A stretch of DNA of 64,000 nt from Pelomonas saccharophila_A. Lineage in GTDB: Bacteria; Pseudomonadota; Gammaproteobacteria; Burkholderiales; Burkholderiaceae_C. Location: the NCBI RefSeq assembly GCF_031458095.1, contig NZ_JAVDXU010000001.1, forward strand, positions 2,046,001-2,110,000. Reading direction: 5' to 3'. A program made the translations under genes and the position numbers. The first letter of the stretch is position 1. The number at the start of each line of letters is the position of its first letter. Of this stretch, positions 57,553 through 64,000 are shown in pieces. The notes under the pieces were generated by a model. The model was not told where the DNA came from and did no database searches. It was given only the letters and a program-made list of their open reading frames with translations.

Positions 57553-58281
57553 TCAAGTCGCGGCAGGAACGTATACATAACCGACGTTGCGGACGGTCTT
57601 GATGACCTCCGGCTTGTCGGGGTTGCGCTCCACCTTGCGGCGCAGGCGCATGACACGCAGGTCGATGCTGCGGTCGAACACGTCCCAGCCGCGGTTGTGG
57701 GCCTGCTCCATGATCTGGTCGCGGTTCAGCGGCCGGTTGGGATGGCGGGCGAACAGGGCCAGCAGATCGAACTCGGCGGCCGTGATGTCGATCTCCTCGC
57801 CGCCGGCACCGAAGAGCTTGCGCTGGGCCATGTCCAGGGCGCAGGGGCCGAAGGCGATGCGCTCGGGGTCCGTGGTCGCTGCGGCCGGCGTGGCCGTCAC
57901 CTGCAGGCGGCGCAGCACGGCGCGCACGCGGGCCAGCAGCTCGCGCAGCTCGAAGGGCTTGGCGACGTAGTCGTCCGCCCCCACTTCCAGGCCGACGATG
58001 CGGTCGATGGCCTCGCCGGCCGTCGTCAGCATGAGCAGGCCCAGGCGCGGATGCGATTCGCGCAGGGCGCGGGCCAGGGACAGGCCGTTCTCGCCCGGCA
58101 TGTTGATGTCGAGCACGGCCACGTCGGGCACGCTCTCGGCCACCAGGGCACGGGCGGCGGCCGCGTTCTCGGCCTGCATGACCGTGAAGCCGTTGCGGCC
58201 GAAATACTCGGCCAGCAGGGCGCGCAGTTCGGGCTCGTCGTCGACGAGCAGCACGGTGGACGGGGCTTGGGTGTCTGACAT
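57553..58281 (-). CDS. OmpR-family response regulator transcription factor
   Basis: This 242-residue protein has a receiver domain (1-120) with VDDEPE, phospho-Asp in VAVLDINMPGENG and Lys in YVAKPFE, then a winged-helix domain (about 145-240; ITAAEFDLLALFARHPNRPLN; IDLRVMRLRRKVERN; VRNVGYVYVP). The start MSDTQAPSTVLLVDD matches the family; a 239-codon in-frame extension upstream is shadow of the globin region. It is divergent from the small protein/globin/hybrid-kinase genes with 132 bp between. The nearby hybrid kinase is a possible partner, though that kinase has its own receiver. Confidence 0.92.
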   Translation of the reverse strand: MSDTQAPSTVLLVDDEPELRALLAEYFGRNGFTVMQAENAAAARALVAESVPDVAVLDINMPGENGLSLARALRESHPRLGLLMLTTAGEAIDRIVGLEVGADDYVAKPFELRELLARVRAVLRRLQVTATPAAATTDPERIAFGPCALDMAQRKLFGAGGEEIDITAAEFDLLALFARHPNRPLNRDQIMEQAHNRGWDVFDRSIDLRVMRLRRKVERNPDKPEVIKTVRNVGYVYVPAAT

Positions 58282-58413
58282 GGCAGCGAATGATAGGCAG
58301 GCGCCGGCCCGGGCGGCGGGCTGCTGAAACAAACGCAACACAGAAGGGCCGCGGTGAAGCGGCAGTGAAACCGGCGCCGCCGACAGTGGTGGCACACCAA
58401 CCGGAAGACCACC

Positions 58414-58611
58414 ATGCACTACCGCAGCGACAACCCCTTGACCGACTGGCCGGACACCCTGCTGGTCGGCTACCGCAGCGAAGCCTTCGCCGAAGACCTC
58501 GAGCAGGTCGATCCGCCCGCCGCCCGCTGGAGCTGGCTGGAGCGCCTCGTCGCGGTCCTGCCGCTGCTGTGCGTCTGGGCCCCCGTGGCCGACGCCTACC
58601 TCATCCACTGA
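58414..58611 (+). CDS. Small protein (65 aa) upstream of globin
   Basis: This short open frame has GGAAGA six bases before its ATG and the codon pattern of its neighbours. The N-terminal 45 residues are polar and acidic (SEAFAEDLEQVDPP); the C-terminus has a Trp/Leu-rich hydrophobic helix (WLERLVAVLPLLCVWAPV), perhaps membrane-associated. It ends 12 bp before the globin ATG, so the two are probably co-transcribed. I do not recognise a family. Coding is likely but not certain. Confidence 0.6.
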   Translation: MHYRSDNPLTDWPDTLLVGYRSEAFAEDLEQVDPPAARWSWLERLVAVLPLLCVWAPVADAYLIH

Positions 58612-58623
58612 CCCGAGGCCATC

Positions 58624-59049
58624 ATGACCCCGCAACAAATCGACCTCATCCGCAGCAGCTTCGAGCCCCTCAAGCCCCTGGCCCCCACCGTGGCAGAGGC
58701 CTTCTATGCCCAGCTGTTCGCCCGCGACCCCGCCCTGCGCGCCCTCTTCCGCGGTAGCGACATGAGCGAGCAGGGCACCCGCCTGATGCAGATGCTGTCC
58801 GCCGCCATCGAGCTGCTGGACCGTCCCCATTCCCTGAATCCTGTGCTGCTCAAGCTCGGCCAGCGCCATGCCGGCTACGGCGTCGTCGAGGCCCACTACG
58901 CCAGCGTCGGTGCCGCCCTGCTGGACACCCTCTCGGCCGGCCTGGGGCAGGACTTCACCCCGGAAGTGCGCGAGGCCTGGACGACGATGTACGGCCATGT
59001 CGCCAAGACCATGCAGGAGGGGGCCGCCACCGAGGCCCTGGCGGCCTGA
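58624..59049 (+). CDS. Single-domain bacterial globin (Vitreoscilla hemoglobin-like)
   Basis: This 141-residue heme protein aligns by motif with Vitreoscilla-type globins: Tyr28 at the B10 position in FYAQLF, proximal His82 (F8) in LGQRHAGYGV, HYASVGAALLDTL, and the Trp in REAWTTMYGHVAKTM. No reductase domain follows, so it is not a flavohemoglobin. Likely roles are oxygen or nitric-oxide binding or detoxification. It is preceded by the 65-residue protein gene and followed after 38 bp by a PAS hybrid kinase on the same strand, suggesting a sensory or respiratory link; this is inferred. Confidence 0.9.
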   Translation: MTPQQIDLIRSSFEPLKPLAPTVAEAFYAQLFARDPALRALFRGSDMSEQGTRLMQMLSAAIELLDRPHSLNPVLLKLGQRHAGYGVVEAHYASVGAALLDTLSAGLGQDFTPEVREAWTTMYGHVAKTMQEGAATEALAA

Positions 59050-59087
59050 GCATCCTTATCATCGGCCGCGCCCAGGGAGCGAGCCGA

Positions 59088-61079
59088 ATGACAGAAACCT
59101 TGCACTTCCATCCCGCGCCGGACGCCGGCGTGGGCGAACTCGGCAGCGTGCTGCAGGCGACGCTGCCATTGCTGTCGCAGCTGCTGGAAGCCGTGCCGGC
59201 GCGCGTCGTCGTCATCGATGTCAACGAACGCTTCGTCTGGGCCAATCACGAGTTCTTCAAGTTCACCGGCCTGCATCCCAAGCAGGTGCTGACCCAGCCC
59301 ATCGGCCGCATCCTCGGCGAGTCGGCCTATGCCAGCTACAGCGCCGTGCGCGAGCGCCTGGCCACGGGCCAGACGGTCGCCTGGGAGGGCTGGACCGAGC
59401 TCGCCGGCGTGGGCCGGCGCTATATGCGCGAGCACCTCGTGCCGGTGGACGTGCGTGAGGGCGTACCCCAGGCCACCGTGGCCATCAGCCTGGATCTGAC
59501 CGAGCTCAAGCTGCGCGACGCCCAGCTGTCGGCCAAGGTCGCCGAGCTGGAGGCCACCCAGGCGCTGAAGTCCTCCATCTTCGACAACGCCATGGCCGCC
59601 CTGGTCTCCACCGATGAGACAGGCCATATCGTCGAATTCAACCCCGCGGCCGCGGCCATGTTCGGCATCGTCCGCGAACAGGCCATGGGCCGCGCGGTGG
59701 CCGAGGTCATGATCCCGCCGCGGCTGCGCGCTGCCCATGACGCCGGCATGGCCCGCGTGACGGCCAGTGGCGAGCAGCGCGTCATGGGCCGGCGCGTCGA
59801 GATGCCGGCCCTGCGCGCCGACGGCACCGAGTTCCCGGTCGAGATGCTGCTGTGGCGCACCGCCGTCGGCAGCGAGACCTTCTACACCGCTTCGCTGTTC
59901 GACCTCTCCGAGCGCCAGACCGCCCAGAGCGAGATCGAGCGCCAGCGCGAGGCCCTGCGCCAGAGCGAGAAGCTGACCGCCATGGGCAGCCTGCTGGCCG
60001 GCGTCGCCCACGAGCTGAACAACCCGCTGTCCATCGTCATGGGCCGCGCCTCCCTGCTGGCCGAGAAGATGAGCGGCCATGCCCTGGCCGCCGACGCCCA
60101 GCGCATCCACGAGGCCGCCGAGCGCTGCGGCCGCATCGTGCGCACCTTCCTGAACATGGCGCGCAGCCGCCCGGCCAACCGCAGCGAGGTGGCGCTGAAC
60201 GACCTCGCCACGGCGGCCGTCGACATGCTGGCCTATGTGCTGCGCAGCCACGGCATCGCCGTCACCCTGGACTTGTTGCCCGGCCTGCCGCCCGTCAAGG
60301 CCGATGCCGACCAGATCGGCCAGATCGTGCTCAACCTCATCGTCAATGCCCAGCAGGCCCTGGGCGCGCGCGACCATGGCCGGCAACTGACCGTCTCCAC
60401 CGGCGTGGCACCGATGACCGACGGCGACCGCCGCCGCGTGCCGCGCGTCTGGCTGCGCGTGCGCGACAACGGCCCCGGCATCGCGCCCGAACTGCACGAG
60501 CGCGTCTTCGAGCCCTTCTTCACGACCAAGAGCGAAGGCGTGGGCACGGGCCTGGGCCTGGCGGTGTCGCGCTCCATCGCCCGTGACCATGGCGGCGAGC
60601 TGACACTGCAGGACGACGGCAGCGGCGCCTGCTTCTGCCTGCAGCTGCCCGTCAGCGGCGAGCCCGAAGCGACGGAGACCGAGCCCGTGCCGCTGGCCAC
60701 GACCGACGAATGCAGCGCCCGCGTGCTGGTCGTCGACGACGAGCCGGAGATCGCCGAGCTGATCGGCGAGATGCTGGGCGGCGCCGGCTACGAGGTCATG
60801 ACGGCCGAGTCCGGCGCCGTGGCCCTGGCCATGCTGGCCGAGGCCCGCTTCGACGCCATCGTCAGCGACCTGCACATGCCCGACGTCGACGGCGCCCAGC
60901 TCTGGCGCGAGGTCAGGGCCAGCCAGCCGGCGCTGGCGCGGCGCATGCTCTTCGTCACCGGCGACACCCTGTCTCCCATCGCCCGCCAGTTCCTCAGCGA
61001 GGCCCGCTGCGACAGCCTCAACAAGCCCTTCTCCAAGCAGGAGCTGCTGGGCCGCGTAACCGCCCTGCTGCGCCCCTGA
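59088..61079 (+). CDS. Hybrid histidine kinase with two PAS domains and C-terminal receiver
   Basis: This 663-residue soluble kinase has PAS domains near 28-150 (VVVIDVNERFVWANHEFFKFTG) and 155-280 (ALVSTDETGHIVEFNPAAAAMFG), a HisKA helix with the phospho-acceptor His in GVAHELNNPLSI (near 309), an ATPase domain (NLIVNAQQAL, RDNGPGIAPELHE, GTGLGLAVSR) and a receiver at 543-663 (VLVVDDEPEIAEL; Asp in IVSDLHMPDVDG; LNKPF). HELNNPLS is the class often seen with NtrB/FixL-like kinases. It is placed 38 bp after a globin gene and divergent from an OmpR regulator. The signal could be oxygen, NO or redox; no heme ligand is identified in the PAS domains. Confidence 0.92.
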   Translation: MTETLHFHPAPDAGVGELGSVLQATLPLLSQLLEAVPARVVVIDVNERFVWANHEFFKFTGLHPKQVLTQPIGRILGESAYASYSAVRERLATGQTVAWEGWTELAGVGRRYMREHLVPVDVREGVPQATVAISLDLTELKLRDAQLSAKVAELEATQALKSSIFDNAMAALVSTDETGHIVEFNPAAAAMFGIVREQAMGRAVAEVMIPPRLRAAHDAGMARVTASGEQRVMGRRVEMPALRADGTEFPVEMLLWRTAVGSETFYTASLFDLSERQTAQSEIERQREALRQSEKLTAMGSLLAGVAHELNNPLSIVMGRASLLAEKMSGHALAADAQRIHEAAERCGRIVRTFLNMARSRPANRSEVALNDLATAAVDMLAYVLRSHGIAVTLDLLPGLPPVKADADQIGQIVLNLIVNAQQALGARDHGRQLTVSTGVAPMTDGDRRRVPRVWLRVRDNGPGIAPELHERVFEPFFTTKSEGVGTGLGLAVSRSIARDHGGELTLQDDGSGACFCLQLPVSGEPEATETEPVPLATTDECSARVLVVDDEPEIAELIGEMLGGAGYEVMTAESGAVALAMLAEARFDAIVSDLHMPDVDGAQLWREVRASQPALARRMLFVTGDTLSPIARQFLSEARCDSLNKPFSKQELLGRVTALLRP

Positions 61080-61122
61080 GCCTTGCCCATAATCCCGGCA
61101 TACCACTGACGGAGACAAGCCG

Positions 61123-62076
61123 ATGAAGCGACGCACGCTGCTGCCCGCCCTGCTGAGCCCCTGGCTGGCCGCCCAGGCCCAGGGCGGCAAGCCCCAGACC
61201 TGGATCGTGCCCTTTCCCGCCGGCGGCGGCACCGACGCCTTCGCCCGGCCGCTGACGGCCCTGCTGACCAAGCAGCTCGGCCGCCAGGTCATCATCGACA
61301 ACAAGGGCGGCGCCGGCGGCACCGTGGGTGCCACCATCGCCTCCAAGCTGGCGCCGGACGGCAACAACTTCTTCATGGGCGCCGTGCACCACACCATCGC
61401 GCCGTCCATGTATCCCCGGCTGGACTACAAGCTGGAAGAGGACTTCGTGCCCGTGGCCCTGCTGGCCAGCGTGCCCCAGGTCATCGTCGTGCACCCGGGC
61501 CAGGTGCCCGTCAGCGACCTCAAGGGTCTGCTCGCGACCGTGCGCGCCAAACCCGGCAAGCTCAACTACGGCTCGGCCGGCAACGGCACCTCCCACCATC
61601 TGGCCGGCGAGCTGTTCAAGCTGCAGACCAAGACCTTCATCACCCACATCCCCTACCGCGGCGCCGGCCCGGCCCTGCAGGATCTGATCGCCGGCCAGGT
61701 GGACATGATGTTCGACGGCCTGGGCTCCTCGGCCAACCACATCAAGAGCGGCCGCATCAAGGCCCTGGCCGTGGCGGCGCCCAAGCGCGCCGTCGGCTTC
61801 TCCGATGTGCCGACGGCCGCCGAGGCCGGCGTGCCGGGCTACGAGGTCTCGACCTGGTACGGCCTGTGGGCGCCCAAGGGCACGCCCAAGGAAGCCATCG
61901 CCGCCATGCAGGCCGAATTGCGCAAGGCCTTCGCCACGGATGAGATCCGCAACATCTGGCACGGCCTGGGCGCCGAGACGCCCAATCTGTACGGCGACGC
62001 CTTCGGCCAGTTCGTCAGTTCGGAAACCAAGCGCTGGGCTGCCGTCGTGAAGGCCTCCGGCGCGAAAATGGACTAA
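61123..62076 (+). CDS. Bug/TctC family tripartite tricarboxylate transporter binding protein
   Basis: This 317-residue periplasmic solute receptor has a signal peptide (1-19, ending WLAAQAQGG) and the Bug-family landmarks IVPFPAGGGTDAFARP, NKGGAGGTVGA, NYGSAGNGTSHHLAGELFK and IPYRGAGPALQDLIAGQVDMMFD. Bug proteins bind carboxylates and are highly expanded in Burkholderiales. No TctA/TctB membrane genes are adjacent. The next gene encodes malonyl-CoA synthetase, so a dicarboxylate such as malonate is a reasonable candidate ligand, but this is only context. GGAGA lies nine bases before the ATG. A hairpin cluster follows its stop. Confidence 0.9.
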   Translation: MKRRTLLPALLSPWLAAQAQGGKPQTWIVPFPAGGGTDAFARPLTALLTKQLGRQVIIDNKGGAGGTVGATIASKLAPDGNNFFMGAVHHTIAPSMYPRLDYKLEEDFVPVALLASVPQVIVVHPGQVPVSDLKGLLATVRAKPGKLNYGSAGNGTSHHLAGELFKLQTKTFITHIPYRGAGPALQDLIAGQVDMMFDGLGSSANHIKSGRIKALAVAAPKRAVGFSDVPTAAEAGVPGYEVSTWYGLWAPKGTPKEAIAAMQAELRKAFATDEIRNIWHGLGAETPNLYGDAFGQFVSSETKRWAAVVKASGAKMD

Positions 62077-62083
62077 CCCCCTA

Positions 62084-62151
62084 CCGGCTTCGCCGGCCCC
62101 CTTTGAAAGGGGGCACTGCCAGTGGCCCGGCAAAGCCGGTTCCACGGCAGT
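62084..62151 (+). repeat. Hairpin cluster after the Bug gene (second repeat type)
   Basis: This element starts 7 bp after the TAA. It contains CCGGC/GCCGG with a TTC loop (62084-62096), a CCCCCTTT/AAAGGGGG palindrome with one central base (62097-62113), and a compound stem whose outer arms ACTGCC/GGCAGT enclose CCGGC/GCCGG. It resembles short intergenic elements frequent in Burkholderiales and could terminate transcription. It is unrelated in sequence to the 37-nt core family. Confidence 0.6.
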
Positions 62152-62203
62152 CGCTGGGTAAGACACTAGCCTGCGGCGGGCTTCGTTCGCGGAACATGCC
62201 CTC

Positions 62204-63709
62204 ATGAATCTCTACGCTGCTTTGCGTGCCGGCTTCCCGGCCGACCTCGATTCGACGGCCATCGACAACGACGGCCTGCTCTATTCCTGGCGCGACCTGG
62301 ACAACGGCAGCGCCATGCTGGCCAACTGGCTGGGCAAGCTGGCCCTGCCGGCCGGCAGCCGCGTCGCCGTGCATACGGACAAGAGCGTCGAGGCCCTGAT
62401 GCTCTATCTGGCCGTGCTGCGCGCCGGCCTGGTCTATCTGCCACTGAACCCGGCCTATCACGCCGCCGAGCTGGAGCATTTCATCAGCGATGCGGCGCCG
62501 GGCGCCGTCGTCTGCGCCGGCAAGAACTTCGGCTGGGTCAGCAAGCTGGCCTTCCAGCGCGGCGTGCGTTGGGTCTTCACGCTGAACGACGACCGCACGG
62601 GCACGCTGCTGGACCGCGCCGCCCAGATGCCGCTGGCCCATGAGCCGGTCGAGCGTACCGACACCGACCTCGCCGCCATCCTCTACACCAGCGGCACGAC
62701 GGGGCGCAGCAAGGGCGCCATGCTCAGCCACGGCAATCTGCTGAGCAACGCCCGGACGCTGAAGGACTTCTGGGACTGGAAACCGGACGACGTGCTGCTG
62801 CACGCCTTGCCCATCTTCCATGTGCACGGCCTCTTCGTCGCCTCGCATGGCGCGCTGCTGAACGGCAGCCGGATGCTGTGGTTCAACAAGTTCGAGGCCG
62901 GCCCGGTGGCGCGCCGCTTGCCCGAGGCCACCGTCTTCATGGGCGTGCCGACACTGTATGTGCGCCTGCTGCAGGAAAAGACGCTCGACACCAAGAACAT
63001 CCGCCTCTTCATCAGCGGCTCGGCCCCCCTGCTGATCGAGACCTGGCGCGAATGGCAGGTCCGCACCGGCCATTTGATCCTGGAGCGCTACGGCATGAGC
63101 GAGACGCTGATGCTGACTTCCAACCCCTGCAAGCCCGAGGATGGCGAACGTGTCGGCGGCACCGTCGGCCCGGCCCTGCCCGGCGTCGGCCTGCGCATCG
63201 TCGACGACGAGGGCCTGCCTTGCGCGGCCGACGAGATCGGCCATGTGCAGGTTCGCGGGCCCAATGTCTTCAGCGGCTACTGGCAGATGCCGGAGAAGAC
63301 GGCCGAGGAATTCACCGCCGACGGCTGGTTCAAGACCGGCGACGTCGGCCGCGTGGCCGCCAATGGCTATCTGACGCTGATCGGCCGCAGCAAGGACCTC
63401 ATCATCAGCGGCGGCTTCAATGTCTACCCGGCCGAGATCGAGGGCTTCCTGAACGAGCTGCCGGGCGTGGGCGAGTCCGCCGTCATCGGCGTGCCGCATC
63501 CGGACTTCGGCGAGGCCGTCGTCGCCGTCATCACGCCGGCCGGCCGGCCCGACCCGGAAGGCCTCATCAAGGCGCTGAAGGACCGCATCGCCGGCTTCAA
63601 GGTGCCCAAGCGCGTCATCGTCACGGCCGAGCTGCCGCGCAACGCCATGGGCAAGGTGCAGAAGAAGCTGCTGCGCGAACAGCACGCCGCGCTGTTCTGC
63701 GCGAAATAG
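62204..63709 (+). CDS. matB: Malonyl-CoA synthetase (MatB-like AMP-dependent synthetase)
   Basis: This 501-residue adenylate-forming enzyme activates malonate with ATP and CoA to malonyl-CoA. Motifs are the phosphate loop YTSGTTGRSKGAML (near 164), LPIFHVHGLF, SGSAPLL, ERYGMSET (near 293), GWFKTGDVG (near 371), GRSKDLIISGGFNVYP, and the catalytic Lys in NAMGKVQKK near the C-terminus. The run GPALPGVGLRIVD and GPNVFSGYWQMPEKT closely resembles characterised MatB proteins, which separates it from general acyl-CoA synthetases. It lies downstream of a Bug binding protein, consistent with malonate uptake and use. Substrate assignment is by similarity. Confidence 0.85.
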   Translation: MNLYAALRAGFPADLDSTAIDNDGLLYSWRDLDNGSAMLANWLGKLALPAGSRVAVHTDKSVEALMLYLAVLRAGLVYLPLNPAYHAAELEHFISDAAPGAVVCAGKNFGWVSKLAFQRGVRWVFTLNDDRTGTLLDRAAQMPLAHEPVERTDTDLAAILYTSGTTGRSKGAMLSHGNLLSNARTLKDFWDWKPDDVLLHALPIFHVHGLFVASHGALLNGSRMLWFNKFEAGPVARRLPEATVFMGVPTLYVRLLQEKTLDTKNIRLFISGSAPLLIETWREWQVRTGHLILERYGMSETLMLTSNPCKPEDGERVGGTVGPALPGVGLRIVDDEGLPCAADEIGHVQVRGPNVFSGYWQMPEKTAEEFTADGWFKTGDVGRVAANGYLTLIGRSKDLIISGGFNVYPAEIEGFLNELPGVGESAVIGVPHPDFGEAVVAVITPAGRPDPEGLIKALKDRIAGFKVPKRVIVTAELPRNAMGKVQKKLLREQHAALFCAK

Positions 63710-63762
63710 CACCGCCCGCCGGCGGGGCTGCGGCGCAAAATGAACCGCCAACCCCGCCCGCC

Positions 63763-64000
63763 ATGAGCGACGCCCCCTCTCCCGCCGAGCCATCGCCGCT
63801 GGCCCGTCGCCGCCGCTGGCGGGAGCGCGCCCTGCTGCTGGCGCCGGCCCTGGCCTTCGGCTCCGTCGTGCTGACGATCTGGGTCGTGGTGGGCTGGTAT
63901 GTGCTGGAGAAGCCGCGCGAGCTGCTGACCCAGCAGCGCCAGGAACTCGCCACCGGTGTGCGCGCCGTCGCCCTGCAGACCGAGCCCGTGCTGCGCCAGG
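63763..64000 (+). CDS. Membrane protein, N-terminal part only (cut by window end)
   Basis: Seventy-nine residues are visible. A basic N-terminus (PLARRRRWRERAL) is followed by one membrane span (about 26-48; LLAPALAFGSVVLTIWVVVG) and then a helical region (PRELLTQQRQELATGVRAVALQ). The arrangement is like the N-terminus of a membrane-anchored sensor such as a GGDEF or kinase protein, but no diagnostic domain is within the window. It starts 53 bp after matB on the same strand. Function is unassigned. Confidence 0.65.
   Translation, partial: MSDAPSPAEPSPLARRRRWRERALLLAPALAFGSVVLTIWVVVGWYVLEKPRELLTQQRQELATGVRAVALQTEPVLRQ

Noticed and set aside
58282..58998. N-terminal extension of the OmpR-type regulator to 481 residues
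   Set aside because: The extension is antisense to the globin and small-protein genes and lacks similarity; receiver domains start at the chosen ATG.

Overview
The window looks like a piece of a GC-rich betaproteobacterial chromosome, most likely Burkholderiales of the Roseateles/Mitsuaria/Rubrivivax type. The basis is very GC-rich codon use, a Bug-family tricarboxylate-type binding protein, a tandem (double-length) UvrA, many GGDEF/PAS proteins, an ECF sigma/Ser-Thr kinase pair and Burkholderiales-like intergenic repeats. The genus is an inference. I saw no rRNA, tRNA, CRISPR array, insertion sequence or prophage block. Genes are tightly packed and most long open frames opposite them are shadows.

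Layout. 1-4.0 kb: a trypsin-like protease fused to a SleB-type cell-wall hydrolase (cut by the left edge), then a three-span membrane protein with a C-terminal CHAP-like amidase/peptidase domain. 4.0-14.6 kb: an Lrp regulator divergent from a fused indolepyruvate ferredoxin oxidoreductase, a PPOX-family stress protein, a DinB protein, a CHASE/PAS/GGDEF diguanylate cyclase, a branched-chain amino acid type binding protein, and a second Lrp divergent from a LysE exporter. 14.8-25.1 kb, all on the minus strand: two complete sets of the ATP-grasp / alpha-E / transglutaminase predicted peptide-ligase system, one fused and one split, with an alpha/beta hydrolase between them. 25.3-30.2 kb: a TonB receptor with a small HCxxC protein, an M20 amidohydrolase, a DUF1415 protein and a small hypothetical protein. 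30.4-43.0 kb: a transcriptional response regulator, a minus-strand chemosensory operon (STAS-cheA-mcp-cheW-cheR-cheD-cheB, with no cheY), a Cache-GGDEF cyclase and a GAF/PAS histidine kinase. 43.1-50.9 kb: ECF sigma factor and Ser/Thr kinase, a haloperoxidase-like PAP2 protein with an altered active site, an S9 peptidase and a small membrane protein. 51.0-57.4 kb: tandem UvrA and a stand-alone receiver protein. 57.5-61.1 kb: an OmpR-type regulator, a small protein, a single-domain globin and a hybrid PAS kinase. 61.1-64.0 kb: a Bug binding protein, malonyl-CoA synthetase (MatB) and the start of a membrane protein.

Three things stand out. (1) A family of structured intergenic repeats occurs at least five times. 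Each copy lies just 3' of a gene and in that gene's sense, four of the five lie between convergent genes, and the 37-nt core hairpin shows compensatory base changes between copies. In one copy the repeat supplies the stop codon and last residues of the upstream gene. (2) The doubled ATP-grasp/alpha-E/transglutaminase locus is a predicted peptide-synthesis or peptide-tagging system whose product is not known to me. (3) CheA carries a 24-residue segment that fits the published MshEN c-di-GMP-binding consensus, inside a region with two diguanylate cyclases. The protease-SleB/CHAP pair at the left edge is also not a combination I recognise. All functional links are read from sequence and gene order only.
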